34,600 nt of DNA from Nocardioides sp. (GCA_026786275.1 JAJAYJ010000182.1:1-34600), one strand, 5' to 3'. Shown: positions 17,023 to 27,251, numbered from the stretch's first letter. Numbers and translations: made by a program. Notes: generated from the sequence alone by a model not told the origin.

Positions 17023-18399
17023 TCACAGGACGGCTCCCGGATTCAGGATCCCGTCCGGGTCGAGGGCGTGCTTGACCTTGCGGCTCAGCGCCATCACGTC
17101 CTCGCCGAGCTGTGCCGGCAGAGCGTGCTTCTTGGTGCGGCCCACACCGTGCTCGCCGGTGATGGTGCCGCCCAGGGCGATGGCCAGCATCATCACCTCG
17201 TCGAACGCGAGCCGGGCCCGCCGCGCGACGTCGGGGTCGTTCGGGTCGAAGACGATGATCGGGTGCGTGTTGCCGTCACCGGCGTGGGCGACCACGGGGA
17301 TCATCACGTCGTGCTCGGCGGCGATCTTGGCGATGCCGTCGACCAGGTCGGGCAGCAGCGGCACCGGGGCGCCGACGTCCTCGAGCAGCAGGGTGCCCTT
17401 GAGCTCGAGGGCCACGAAGGCGTTGCGCCGAGCCGAGACGAACATCTCGGACTCCCCCGGGTCCGTGGTGACCGCGACCTCGGAGGCCCCTGCGGCCTCG
17501 CACGCGACGCGCATCGCCTCGATCTCGAGCTCGCGGGCCGCCCCGGGCGCATCGGACTGCGCAACCATCAGGGCGCCGGCCGAGCGGTCCAGCCCGTGGG
17601 ACTTCCAGTCCTCCACGGCGTTGACGGCGGCGTTGTCCATCAACTCCATCATCGAGGGCCGCAGCTGCGCCCCGATGGCAATCACGGCGTACGAGGCGTC
17701 CGTCATCGAGTCGAACGTCGCGACCAGCGTCGCCCGGTCGGTCTGGGCCGGGATCAGCCGCAGCACCGCGCGGGTGATGATGCCCAGGGTGCCCTCGCTG
17801 CCCACGAACAGCTTCAGCAGCGACAGGCCGGCGACGTCCTTGATCCGCTTGCCGCCCAGGGTGACCAGGGTGCCGTCGGCCAGCACCACGTCGAGGCCGA
17901 GCACGTAGTCGGTGGTCACGCCGTACTTGACGCAGCACAGGCCGCCGGCGTTGGTGGCGACGTTGCCGCCGATCGAGCAGATCTCGAAGGACGATGGGTC
18001 GGGCGGGTACCAGAGCCCCTGTGCCGCGGCGGCGGTCTTGACCTCGACGTTGAAGGCGCCGGGCTCGACGACCGCGACCCGGGACGCCGTGTCGATCTCG
18101 ATGCTGCGCATCCGCTCCAGGCTGAGCACGACGCCGCCGTCGACGGCCGACGAGCCGCCGGACAGCCCGCTGCCGGCGCCCCGAGGCACGACGGGCACAC
18201 CGTGCCGGGTCGCCCAGCGCATGGTGATCTGCACGTGGGTCGCGTCCGTGGCCCGTACGGCGGCGACCGGCGTGCCGGCTCCGTCGTCCTTCGACCAGTC
18301 GAAGCGGTAGTTCTCCAGCGTCGCCGGCTCGGTGGCCACCACTCCCGGTGGCAGCGCGTCGACGAGCTCGGCCAAGATCTCGGGTGTCATGTCGGCCAC
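17023..18399 (-). CDS. FAD-linked oxidase, GlcD / D-lactate dehydrogenase type
   Basis: VPRGAGSGLSGGSSAVDGGVVLSLERM, GGNVATNAGGLCCVKYGVTTDYVLGL, AHAGDGNTHPI, GTITGEHGVGRTKK. Confidence 0.92.
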   Translation of the reverse strand: MADMTPEILAELVDALPPGVVATEPATLENYRFDWSKDDGAGTPVAAVRATDATHVQITMRWATRHGVPVVPRGAGSGLSGGSSAVDGGVVLSLERMRSIEIDTASRVAVVEPGAFNVEVKTAAAAQGLWYPPDPSSFEICSIGGNVATNAGGLCCVKYGVTTDYVLGLDVVLADGTLVTLGGKRIKDVAGLSLLKLFVGSEGTLGIITRAVLRLIPAQTDRATLVATFDSMTDASYAVIAIGAQLRPSMMELMDNAAVNAVEDWKSHGLDRSAGALMVAQSDAPGAARELEIEAMRVACEAAGASEVAVTTDPGESEMFVSARRNAFVALELKGTLLLEDVGAPVPLLPDLVDGIAKIAAEHDVMIPVVAHAGDGNTHPIIVFDPNDPDVARRARLAFDEVMMLAIALGGTITGEHGVGRTKKHALPAQLGEDVMALSRKVKHALDPDGILNPGAVL

Positions 18400-18474
18400 C
18401 CAAGCACAGGTGTGGGAGCCGTCACTTCATCCCCAGGATGATCGACGGGCGCTCTTGGGCGAGCCCGGGCGGTG

Positions 18475-18855
18475 TCAGCCCTTGCGCTCGCGCTTCACCC
18501 GTCGACGTACCTGCAGGAGCCGCAGGCTGCTCGCCGTGGCGGTCAGGAAGATGCCGGCCGCGGTCGCGATGAGCAGCAGCACCGCCTGCGGTGCGGTGCC
18601 CTCCCAGACCAGGAACTCGATGCTCGACGGCTCGGTGTTCTGCACGATGAAGATGATCAGCAGGACCAGCACCACACCGAGTCCGATGACGGCGGTGTAG
18701 AACCCGCTGGTGCGGGAGGCCCGTAGCGGGTCGTGGGCCCGGCGCTCGCCCTTGCTGGGGGTTGCGCGCTCGGGGCTCGACGAGGTCGGCGAGGTCGGCG
18801 TGGGGGTGGCGGGCTCGGCGTGGTCCGGAGTGGGCTCGGACTGCGGGCTGGTCAT
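18475..18855 (-). CDS. LapA-domain membrane protein
   Basis: Two TM segments; VLVLLIIFIVQNTEPSSIEFLVWEGTAPQAVLLLIATAAGIFL fits LapA/DUF1049. Confidence 0.75.
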   Translation of the reverse strand: MTSPQSEPTPDHAEPATPTPTSPTSSSPERATPSKGERRAHDPLRASRTSGFYTAVIGLGVVLVLLIIFIVQNTEPSSIEFLVWEGTAPQAVLLLIATAAGIFLTATASSLRLLQVRRRVKRERKG

Positions 18856-18981
18856 GGCGCTATCGAACCACGCGCGCACCCCGGTCGGTGCACCCGCGCG
18901 GGTGCCGGGGGGCGGCGCACCGGACCCCGCGCCGGCCACCCCCGGCGGCGATCGACCGGAGGTGCCCTCGGAGTCGGATCG

Positions 18982-19053
18982 TGGGCGCGGAGGGGATCGA
19001 ACCCCCGACCACCTCGTTGTAAGCGAGGGGCTCTACCGCTGAGCTACACGCCC
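18982..19053 (-). tRNA. tRNA-Val (anticodon TAC)
   Basis: Minus strand GGGCGTGTAGCTCAGCGGTAGAGCCCCTCGCTTACAACGAGGTGGTCGGGGGTTCGATCCCCTCCGCGCCCA folds as a cloverleaf; anticodon loop CTTACAA. Confidence 0.93.
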
Positions 19054-19130
19054 GAGCGGGCCACACCCTAGACGAGAACCGCCGAGGGCCGGACCTGGCC
19101 GCAGGCACGCTAGGCCGGTCGAGTCCTGTC

Positions 19131-19598
19131 TCAGTCGACCGCAGCACCCAGCTGGCGGACGTGCTCGTCGAGGTCGCGGCCCTCAGGCAACGCGTTGTGC
19201 ACGGCCCAGACGACCCTGCCGGCCCGGTTCACGACGTACGACGAGCGTCGCGGGCAGCCGTTCTCGTCGTCGAAGACGTCGTAGGCCCGGGTCACCTCGC
19301 CGTGCGGCCAGAAGTCGGAGAGCAGCGGGAAGTTCAGACCGTCCTGGTCGGCGAAGGCCCGCAGCGAGAACATCGGGTCGCAGGAGATCGCGAGCACCTC
19401 GGTGTCGAAGGTCAGGAACTCCGCCAGCCGGTCCCGGATGCCGGCCATCTCGCCGGTGCAGACCCCGGAGAAGGCGTACGGGTAGAAGATCAGGGCGACC
19501 GCCTTGGTGCCGCGGTACGACGACAACGTGACGTCCTGACCGAACTGGTCGCGCAGCGTGAAGTCGGGCGCGATCTCGCCGAGCACGAGCCCGCTCAC
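19131..19598 (-). CDS. Peroxiredoxin (AhpE-like)
   Basis: APDFTLRDQFGQDVTLSSYRG, FYPYAFSGVCTGEMAGIRD; GTGA overlap with the fadD stop. Confidence 0.9.
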   Translation of the reverse strand: MSGLVLGEIAPDFTLRDQFGQDVTLSSYRGTKAVALIFYPYAFSGVCTGEMAGIRDRLAEFLTFDTEVLAISCDPMFSLRAFADQDGLNFPLLSDFWPHGEVTRAYDVFDDENGCPRRSSYVVNRAGRVVWAVHNALPEGRDLDEHVRQLGAAVD

Positions 19599-21244
19599 GC
19601 GTCACCCTGGGCAGGCGACGGCTCGTGCCACGTGACGAGCTCTCGCTTGAGCACCTTGCCGGTGGCGTTGCGAGGCAGCTCGTCGACCACGACGATCTCG
19701 CGCGGGACCTTGTACCGGGCCAGGTTGTCCCTCACCCAGCCCTTCAGTGCGTCCTCGTCGCAGGAGCGGTCGTCGAGCACGACGAAGGCTCGCAGACGTT
19801 TCCCGAAGTCGACGTCGTCCACACCGATCGCGGCCGCCTCGACCACGTGCGGGTGCCGGGCCAGGCAGTCCTCGACCTCGTGGGGGAACACGTTCTCGCC
19901 GCCCGAGACGATCATCTCGTCATCGCGACCCTCGACGTGGAGGCGACCGTCGGCGTCGAAGCGCCCCACGTCGCCGGTCGACATCAGGGCGCCGATCATG
20001 TCCTTGCGTCCCCCTCCGGTGTAGCCCTCGAAGAGCAGCCCGTTGCCCACGAAGATCCGGCCCACCTCGCCGGCCGGCACCTCGGCACCGGCGTCGTCGA
20101 AGATCTTCACGGTGGTCGCGTACGCCGGGAACCCGGCGGCCGAGGGGGCCGCCCGCAGGTCCGCTGGCGTGGCGATCGAGGCGTAGGCCACCTCGGTGGA
20201 GCCGTAGGTGCTGTAGAGGTGGTCCCCGAACCGGTCCATCCAGCTCGTCGCCAGGTCACCGGGCAGGGCCGAGCCGGACGAGGCCACCACCTGCACCCGG
20301 GACAGGTCGTGGCGCGCGAGCGTTGCCGGCGCCAGCGCGAGGATCCGTTGCAGCATGACCGGGATGACGACCATCGACTCGCACTTCTCGGTCCGCACGA
20401 CCCGCAGGCAGGCCTCCGGGTCGAACCTGCGCTGCAGCACGATCGTGGAGCCGAGCAGCATCGACAGCGCCAGGTGCGCGAAGCCCCACGTGTGGAACAA
20501 CGGCGCCGCGATGTGGGTGCGCCAGCCGTGGCGCAACGGCATCGCGTGCAGCAGGGACACCGCGGCACCGACGCCGGCCTCGCTGCGAGGAGCGCCCTTC
20601 GGCGTGCCGGTCGTGCCCGAGGTCAGGATCACGATCCGGGCGTGGCGCCGCGGCGGGGTCAGGTCGTGGCCGGGGTAGCGGTCGATCAGTGTCTGCACCG
20701 TGGGTGCACCGGTCTCGCCCGCGTGGTCGCCCTCGGACCAGGCGACCACCCGGTGCTGCACGTCGACACCCGCCACGAGGTCGGCGAACTCCTCGTCGTA
20801 GATCAGCACCGACGGCCTGTCCCGCTCCAGCACCTCGACGAGCTGCGGGCCGGCGAAGGCGGTGTTGAGGTAGATCACGTCGGCGCCGAGCTTGGCGGCG
20901 CCGATGCTGGCGTCGATGAAGCCACGGTGGTTGCGGGCCATGATGGCCACCCCGTCGCCCTCGCCCACCCCGAGGTCGGCCAGCGCGCGGGCCAGGCAGT
21001 TCGAGCGAGCCTGCAGCTCACCGAAGGTCAGCGACCCCAGCTCGTCGACCAGACCGACCCCGTCGGGGTTGCGCACGGCCAGCGTGGTGAAGCCCCCGGC
21101 CGGGCCGGGGCCCCAGGCCCGCAGGGCCAGCGCCAGCCGGGCCAGCACGAGGGGCGAGTAGGGCCGGACCACCCCGGCCCGCGTCAGCACCGTCGCAGTG
21201 GTGCCGGCGGTGGCCACTCCGGCCAGGATCTTCTGGAGTACCAC
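19595..21244 (-). CDS. AMP-binding acyl-CoA synthetase (FadD family)
   Basis: ILTSGTTGTPKGAPR, STYGSTEVAYASIA, GRDDEMIVSGGENVFPHEVED, PRNATGKVLKREL. Confidence 0.92.
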   Translation of the reverse strand: MVLQKILAGVATAGTTATVLTRAGVVRPYSPLVLARLALALRAWGPGPAGGFTTLAVRNPDGVGLVDELGSLTFGELQARSNCLARALADLGVGEGDGVAIMARNHRGFIDASIGAAKLGADVIYLNTAFAGPQLVEVLERDRPSVLIYDEEFADLVAGVDVQHRVVAWSEGDHAGETGAPTVQTLIDRYPGHDLTPPRRHARIVILTSGTTGTPKGAPRSEAGVGAAVSLLHAMPLRHGWRTHIAAPLFHTWGFAHLALSMLLGSTIVLQRRFDPEACLRVVRTEKCESMVVIPVMLQRILALAPATLARHDLSRVQVVASSGSALPGDLATSWMDRFGDHLYSTYGSTEVAYASIATPADLRAAPSAAGFPAYATTVKIFDDAGAEVPAGEVGRIFVGNGLLFEGYTGGGRKDMIGALMSTGDVGRFDADGRLHVEGRDDEMIVSGGENVFPHEVEDCLARHPHVVEAAAIGVDDVDFGKRLRAFVVLDDRSCDEDALKGWVRDNLARYKVPREIVVVDELPRNATGKVLKRELVTWHEPSPAQGDA

Positions 21245-21356
21245 GAGACGTCACGACCTCTTCCGACGACGAGCCAACCACGGGAGGCCGACGGCACCGA
21301 GACTAGTGGATCGCCCAGGTCGCGACAGGCGGTGCCGGGGCCAGGTTCAGGCTGGG

Positions 21357-21392
21357 GTCACCCGCGTGGTCACCCGCGTGGTCACCCGCGTG
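21357..21392. repeat. 12-bp tandem repeat, 3 copies
   Basis: GTCACCCGCGTG at 21357, 21369 and 21381, just 3' of the DUF3052 stop. Confidence 0.85.
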
Positions 21393-21393
21393 C

Positions 21394-21834
21394 TCAGGCC
21401 GGGGTCTTGGGGGCCAGCAGCCGGGTCGCGCTCCAGTCCTTGCTGACCGCGGCGGTGGTGGTCTGGGCGAGGCCGGCAATCGGCGCGGCCTCGGCGATGT
21501 CGGCGGGGTCGACGGCGTTGGGCCGACCGACCTTCGGAGTGAGCAGCCAGATGGACCCTCCTCCGACCAGGTCGGTGAGTGCGTCGACGAGCCCGTCCAC
21601 GAGGTCGCCGTCCTCGTTGCGGAACCACACGAGCACGGCGTCGACCACGTTGCCGTAGTCACCGTCGACCATGTCGGCGTCGATCGTGTCCTCGATCGAG
21701 ACGCGCACCGCGTCGTCGGCGTCCTTGTCCCAGCCGAGCTCCTGGACGACCATGCCCGGCGTGATCGACAGCCGGTCGGCCGGGCCTCCTGCCGAGCCTG
21801 TCTGGGTGGTCTCCTCACCCCGGGTCGAGCTCAC
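21394..21834 (-). CDS. DUF3052 domain protein (Rv2239c-like)
   Basis: LGWDKDADDAVRVSIEDTIDADMVDGDYGNVVDAVLVWFRNEDGDLVDGLVDALTDL; GTG start with a GGAGGA SD; divergent from aceE. Confidence 0.82.
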   Translation of the reverse strand: MSSTRGEETTQTGSAGGPADRLSITPGMVVQELGWDKDADDAVRVSIEDTIDADMVDGDYGNVVDAVLVWFRNEDGDLVDGLVDALTDLVGGGSIWLLTPKVGRPNAVDPADIAEAAPIAGLAQTTTAAVSKDWSATRLLAPKTPA

Positions 21835-21972
21835 GTGTTCCTCCAGACGACAGGTCGCCGCCCGCTGCTCGGACGATGACGTGGCCTGTAGTCCATCGGA
21901 GTTGCGGCGCAGACGCAACCCCACGCAGATCCCGGCCGCGTCACGGCTACGTCACGGATGTCTGGCAGCGCC

Positions 21973-22003
21973 CGGACCTGCGGCGTACGTCGTCGCAGGT
22001 CCG
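21973..22003. promoter_or_regulatory. 10-bp perfect inverted repeat upstream of aceE
   Basis: CGGACCTGCG-N11-CGCAGGTCCG in the 243-bp divergent region. Confidence 0.5.
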
Positions 22004-22077
22004 AGCCGTCCGCGTGCCCCGGCGGACCTACTGCCGGGTAGATTCCGTGGTGCACACGAGCGTGCGACGATGGTCAG

Positions 22078-24867
22078 GTGAGCGAAGACCCATCCTCCAC
22101 GTCAGCCACCCGCGTCGGCACCGCCTCGGTCATCCACGAGGGCTTGCCGACCCAGCTCCCCGACATCGACCCCGACGAAACCCAGGACTGGCTGGACTCC
22201 TTCGACTCGATGCTCGCCGAGCGCGGTCGTGAGCGAGCCCGGTACGTGATGCTGCGCTTGCTCGAGCGGGCGCGACAGACCCAGGTCGGCGTACCGGCCC
22301 TGCGCAGCACCGACTACATCAACACGATCCCGCCCGAGCGCGAGCCCTGGTTCCCCGGCGACGAGGAGGTCGAGCGCCGGATCCGCGCGTTCATCCGCTG
22401 GAACGCCGCGGTGATGGTCTCCGACGCGAACCGCAAGGGTCTCGAGGTCGGCGGTCACATCGCGACGTACCAGTCCTCGGCGAGCCTCTACGAGGTCGGC
22501 TTCAACCACTTCTTTCGTGGCCACGACCACCCGGGCGGTGGCGACCAGATCTACATCCAGGGCCACGCCTCCCCCGGCATCTACGCCCGAGCCTTCCTCG
22601 AGGGCCGGCTCACCGAGCAGCAGCTGCTCTACTTCCGCCAAGAGGTGCAGCACGGACCAGGCGCCGGACTGCCCTCCTACCCGCACCCGAGGCTGATGTC
22701 GGACTTCTGGGAGTTCCCGACGGTCTCGATGGGCCTGACCGGCATCAACTCGATCTACCAGGCGCGCTTCAACCGCTACCTGCACAACCGGGGTGTCAAG
22801 GACACCGACCAGCAGCACGTGTGGGCGTTCCTCGGTGACGGCGAGATGGCCGAGCCCGAGTCGATCGGCGCGATCCGGATCGCGGCCCGCGAGGAGCTCG
22901 ACAACCTGACCTGGGTCATCAACTGCAACCTGCAGCAGCTCGACGGCCCGGTCACGGGCAACGGCAAGATCATCCAGGAGCTCGAGGCCAACTTCCGCGG
23001 CGCCGGCTGGAACGTGATCAAGGTGATCTGGGGTCGCGAGTGGGATGCCCTGCTCGCCCAGGACGTCGACGGGGTGCTCGTCAACGCGATGAACAGCACC
23101 CCCGACGGCGCGTTCCAGACCTACTCCACCGAGGACGGTGCCTACAACCGCGAGCACTTCTTCGGTCAGGACCCGCGGCTGCGCAGGATGGTCGAGCACA
23201 TGAGCGACCGTCAGATCGAGAAGCTGCCCCGCGGTGGTCACGACTACCGCAAGGTGTACGCCGCGTTCGACGCGGCCAGCAAGCACGTCGGGCAGCCGAC
23301 GGTGATCCTGGCCCACACCATCAAGGGCTGGACGATCGACGCGCTGGAGGGCAAGAACGCCACCCACCAGATGAAGAAGCTGACCCGCGACGACCTGAAG
23401 AAGTTCCGCGACCGGCTCTACCTGCCGATGAGCGACAAGGACCTCGACGACGCCTACGACACCACCGGGGCGGCGCCGTTCTACCACCCCGGCGCGCAGT
23501 CGGCCGAGATCGAGTACATGCTCGAGCGGCGCCGTCAGCTCGGCGGCTCGATCCCCCGGCGCGAGGTCCGCGCCAAGGTGCTGACCCTGCCCGGCGACAA
23601 GTCCTACGCCGAGCTCAAGAAGGGCAACCAGAAGCACCCGGTCGCCACCACGATGGCCGCCGTCCGACTGCTGCGCGAGTGGATGAAGGACCCCGAGATC
23701 GGCCAGCGGGTCGTGCCGATCGCGCCCGACGAGTACCGCACCTTTGGGATGGACTCGCTGTTCCCGAGCGCCAAGGTCTACAACCCGGGCGGCCAGCAGT
23801 ACGAAGCGGTGGACCGCAAGCAGCTGCTCGCCTACAAGGAGTCGATGCAGGGCCAGATGCTGCACGAGGGCATCTCCGAGGCGGGAGCGATGGCGTCCAC
23901 GACGGCCGCCGGCTCGTCGTACTCCACGCACGGCGAGCACATGATCCCCTTCTACATCTTCTACTCGATGTTCGGTTTCCAGCGCACCGGTGACTCGATC
24001 TGGGCCATGGCCGACCAGCTCGCCCGCGGCTTCCTGATCGGGGCCACGGCGGGTCGCACCACGCTGACCGGTGAGGGCCTGCAGCACGCCGACGGACACT
24101 CGCCGCTCCTGGCGGCGACCAACCCCGCCGTCGTGCACTACGACCCGGCGTTCGCCTACGAGGTCGGCCGGGTGATGCGCTCCGGGCTCGAGCGGATGTA
24201 CGGCTCGACGGAGCAGCACCCGCACGGCGAGGACGTCATCTTCTACATGACCGTCTACAACGAGCCGGTCGCGCAGCCGGCCGAGCCCGACGACGTCGAC
24301 GTCGCGGGGATCCTGAAGGGCATCCACAAGATCTCGACCGCGGATGGCGCCGGCCCCCGGGTCCAGCTGATGGCCTCCGGCGTCGCGTTCCCCTGGATCG
24401 CGGAGGCGCAGCGCCTGCTGGCCGAGGAGTGGGGCGTCCAGGCCGACACCTGGTCGGTCACCTCGTGGAACGAGCTCGCCCGTGACGCGGTCGCCGCCGA
24501 GCACTGGAGCCTGCTGCACCCCGCCGAGGAGTCGCGGACGCCGTACATCACGACCAAGATGGCCGGCTCCGCGGGACCGGTGGTCGCGGTGTCCGACTAC
24601 ATGCGGGCCGTTCCGCTGCAGATCGCCCGCTGGGTGCCGGAGGACTACCGCGTCCTGGGTGCCGACGGCTTCGGCTTCGCCGACACCCGACCGGCCGCGC
24701 GCCGGTTCTTCCAGATCGACGCGCAGTCGGTCGTCGTCCAGGCCCTCCAAGCCCTGGCCGATGCGGGCGAGCTCGACCGCTCCGTGGTCGAGAAGGCGTT
24801 CTCCGCGTACCGCATCGACGACCCGACGGCCGTGGCCGGGGTCATGCAGGAGGGCGGCGACGCCTGA
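22078..24867 (+). CDS. aceE: Pyruvate dehydrogenase E1 component, homodimeric type
   Basis: 929 aa; [96 protein letters not shown]. Confidence 0.97.
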   Translation: MSEDPSSTSATRVGTASVIHEGLPTQLPDIDPDETQDWLDSFDSMLAERGRERARYVMLRLLERARQTQVGVPALRSTDYINTIPPEREPWFPGDEEVERRIRAFIRWNAAVMVSDANRKGLEVGGHIATYQSSASLYEVGFNHFFRGHDHPGGGDQIYIQGHASPGIYARAFLEGRLTEQQLLYFRQEVQHGPGAGLPSYPHPRLMSDFWEFPTVSMGLTGINSIYQARFNRYLHNRGVKDTDQQHVWAFLGDGEMAEPESIGAIRIAAREELDNLTWVINCNLQQLDGPVTGNGKIIQELEANFRGAGWNVIKVIWGREWDALLAQDVDGVLVNAMNSTPDGAFQTYSTEDGAYNREHFFGQDPRLRRMVEHMSDRQIEKLPRGGHDYRKVYAAFDAASKHVGQPTVILAHTIKGWTIDALEGKNATHQMKKLTRDDLKKFRDRLYLPMSDKDLDDAYDTTGAAPFYHPGAQSAEIEYMLERRRQLGGSIPRREVRAKVLTLPGDKSYAELKKGNQKHPVATTMAAVRLLREWMKDPEIGQRVVPIAPDEYRTFGMDSLFPSAKVYNPGGQQYEAVDRKQLLAYKESMQGQMLHEGISEAGAMASTTAAGSSYSTHGEHMIPFYIFYSMFGFQRTGDSIWAMADQLARGFLIGATAGRTTLTGEGLQHADGHSPLLAATNPAVVHYDPAFAYEVGRVMRSGLERMYGSTEQHPHGEDVIFYMTVYNEPVAQPAEPDDVDVAGILKGIHKISTADGAGPRVQLMASGVAFPWIAEAQRLLAEEWGVQADTWSVTSWNELARDAVAAEHWSLLHPAEESRTPYITTKMAGSAGPVVAVSDYMRAVPLQIARWVPEDYRVLGADGFGFADTRPAARRFFQIDAQSVVVQALQALADAGELDRSVVEKAFSAYRIDDPTAVAGVMQEGGDA

Positions 24868-24885
24868 CTGCTGGGGCGGGTCTGC

Positions 24886-25848
24886 CTACGCCGTGATGTC
24901 GCGCACCGGGGCGAGCGGGCCGACCGGCGCGGTCAGCGGGGCCTTGAGCATCCGCCGCCACCGGGCCCGGCTGTACGCCGCCGGTGCGGTCGCGCTGACG
25001 AACTCGCACAGCAGCCGGACGAACCGCTCCGGGTCGTCCTTGTGCGGGAAGTGGCCGGCGCCCGGGATCACGTCGACGTGAGCCTCGGGGGCCAGGGCGG
25101 CGGCGTTGCTGGCGTGCCGGACCGGGATGACCATGTCGTCGCGGCCCCACACGACCGCCATCGGCATCGCTTCCGTCAGGTAGGCACGGTCGGCCATCGT
25201 GATGATCTGGCCCCGCCAGTCCACCACCGCGCGGACGACGTGGCGGACCGCGGCGCGCGAGCGCGGATCCTTGAACGACTCGACGATGTCGGCCACCGCG
25301 TCGAGGTCGTGGGTCACCCGCAGCGGCACCCGCGCCAGGGTCCGCAGCGCCGTGGTGTTGACCTGCCGCACGACCGGCAGGGTCAGGACTCCCATCAGCT
25401 GGTGGAACCCGGGCGCGGTGATGGCCCGGATCGCCGGCGTGACCTCGGGACCCAGCCCGCCCGAGGCGACCAGCATCATCCGCTCGGTCCGCTCGGGAAA
25501 CTGGTAGGCGAACTGCATGGCGACGCCGCCGCCGAAGCTGTGGCCCACCACCGTCACCTTGTCGATGCCCAGCACCGTCAGCAGGTCGCGCATCCCGTTG
25601 GCGTAGCCGCCGACGCTGTAGTCGGCGCGAGGCTTCGCCGACTGGCCGTGGCCCAGCAAGTCGGGCGCGATCACGGTGAAGTGCTCAGCCAGCCCGGACA
25701 GGACAGGGGACCAGGTCGTGTGGTCGCAGCCCAGGCCGTGCAGCAGCAGGATTGCTGGTCCCGAGCCCGCCTTGACGAAGGCGCGGCGGTGCCCGTGGAT
25801 GGTGACGAACTGGACCGAGACCTCGCCCGCATCGGGTGCTTGGCGCAC
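24886..25848 (-). CDS. Alpha/beta-fold hydrolase
   Basis: LLLHGLGCDHTTWSPVL, VVGHSFGGGVAMQFA nucleophile elbow, PGAGHFPHKDDPERF catalytic His. Confidence 0.92.
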   Translation of the reverse strand: MRQAPDAGEVSVQFVTIHGHRRAFVKAGSGPAILLLHGLGCDHTTWSPVLSGLAEHFTVIAPDLLGHGQSAKPRADYSVGGYANGMRDLLTVLGIDKVTVVGHSFGGGVAMQFAYQFPERTERMMLVASGGLGPEVTPAIRAITAPGFHQLMGVLTLPVVRQVNTTALRTLARVPLRVTHDLDAVADIVESFKDPRSRAAVRHVVRAVVDWRGQIITMADRAYLTEAMPMAVVWGRDDMVIPVRHASNAAALAPEAHVDVIPGAGHFPHKDDPERFVRLLCEFVSATAPAAYSRARWRRMLKAPLTAPVGPLAPVRDITA

Positions 25849-26047
25849 TTTCCCCCCTCCGGACGTCGATAGGTCCGCGATTCAACCAGATGCCGGGTCG
25901 CCTCGGCATACCCTCGGGGTCCCGGTCTGGTCTCGAGCACCGAGGACGTCCCTGCCGGCCCGGGTCTCGTGGGCCGGGCCCGACGCCGCCGAGCCGGTCG
26001 CTGACCCGTTCGGCACCCGGCCGGTGCCCGGGTGGGAGGATGACCCG

Positions 26048-27235
26048 GTGCCCCCCGGAACAGCCGCCGCCTCGCTGCGGCGCTCCACCGGCGTGCTGAG
26101 CACCATGGCGACCGCCCGGATGGATGCCGACCTGCCGTGGTTCGGCGACCTGAGCGCGCAGGACCGGTCCTGGGTCGGCCTGATCGTGCAGGCCGGCATC
26201 CGCGGGTTCGTCGACTGGTACGCCGATCCAGCCAGCGCCACCGGCCCGGCCAGCCCGGGCCCCACGGGGGGCCAGGCCCTGGCGGACCAGATCTTCGGGG
26301 CCGCTCCGCGGGCCCTGGCCGGGGTGATCACCCTGCAGCAGACCGTCGACCTGGTCCGCCTGTCCATCGAGGTCGTGGAGCGCAACATCGACCAGTTGCT
26401 CGACCCGACGGACCTGCCGGCCGTGCGGGAGGCCATCTCGCGCTACGCCCGCGAGGTCGCGTTCGCGACGGCCGAGGTCTACGCACGCGCGGCCGAGGCC
26501 CGCGGCGCCTGGGACGCGCGGCTCGAAGCCCTGGTGGTGGACGCCGTCCTGCGGGCCGAGGCCGACGAGACCCTGCTGTCCCGGGCCAGCGCGCTCGGGT
26601 GGGCGGCCCGCGGGCCGGTGGTGGTCGTGCTCGGCACCGTCCCCGCGCGGCGTACCGAGACCGACCTGTTCGCCGAGGTACGCCGGGTCGCCCAGGCCGC
26701 GGGCATGGATGCCCTGTGCGCGGTCCAGGGCGACCGGCTGGTGGTCCTGCTGGGCGGCATCGACGACGCCCGTGCGGCCTGCGAGGTGATCCTCGGCCAG
26801 CTCGGGGGCGGACCCGTCGTGGTCGGGCCGGTCGCGACCGACCTGGCCGGTGCCCACATCTCGGCCCGGGCCGCGCTCGCGGGCTGGCGGGCCGCTCCCG
26901 GCTGGCCGCAGGCGCCACGACCGGTGCTCAGCTCCGAGCTGCTGCCCGAGCGGGCGCTGGCCGGCGACGGGCATGCGCGCCGGCACCTGGTCGAAGAGGT
27001 CTACCTCCCGCTGCTGCAGGCCCGGGGCGCCCTGATCGAGACCCTCACCGCCTGGTTCGACCAGGGCTGCGCGGTCGAGGCGACCTCCCGGGCGCTCTTC
27101 GTGCACGCCAACACAGTGCGGTACCGGCTGCGGCAGATCGCGGACCTGACCGACCTGCTGCCGACCGACGCCCGCGACGGGCTGACCCTGCAGCTGGCCC
27201 TGGTCCTGGGCCGCCTGTCCGGACGGGACCTGTGA
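26048..27235 (+). CDS. PucR-type helix-turn-helix regulator, FasR/Rv2242-like
   Basis: C-terminal PucR HTH: TLTAWFDQGCAVEATSRALFVHANTVRYRLRQIADLT. GTG start at 26048 with GGAGG SD; sits directly upstream of fabD. Confidence 0.85.
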   Translation: MPPGTAAASLRRSTGVLSTMATARMDADLPWFGDLSAQDRSWVGLIVQAGIRGFVDWYADPASATGPASPGPTGGQALADQIFGAAPRALAGVITLQQTVDLVRLSIEVVERNIDQLLDPTDLPAVREAISRYAREVAFATAEVYARAAEARGAWDARLEALVVDAVLRAEADETLLSRASALGWAARGPVVVVLGTVPARRTETDLFAEVRRVAQAAGMDALCAVQGDRLVVLLGGIDDARAACEVILGQLGGGPVVVGPVATDLAGAHISARAALAGWRAAPGWPQAPRPVLSSELLPERALAGDGHARRHLVEEVYLPLLQARGALIETLTAWFDQGCAVEATSRALFVHANTVRYRLRQIADLTDLLPTDARDGLTLQLALVLGRLSGRDL

Positions 27236-27251
27236 GCCGCCCTCAGCGATG

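Noticed and set aside
18982-19053. tRNA-Val as an integration site for a mobile element
   Set aside because: No integrase, no repeated tRNA 3' end and no phage-like genes found nearby.
21357-21392. 12-bp tandem repeats considered as a CRISPR-like array
   Set aside because: Only three contiguous copies with no spacers; a simple tandem duplication in a 3' flank.
19625-21658. 677-aa plus-strand ORF opposite FadD/DUF3052
   Set aside because: Antisense shadow, includes repeat-derived RGHPRGHPRAQ; no domain.
22102-24750. 882-aa minus-strand ORF antisense to aceE
   Set aside because: Shadow ORF from high-GC codon bias. The sense strand encodes a clear PDH E1, and the antisense product is His/Val/Arg/Gly-rich with no motif.
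25685-27106. 473-aa minus-strand ORF opposite the PucR-type regulator
   Set aside because: Antisense shadow; the regulator has a clear HTH and SD.
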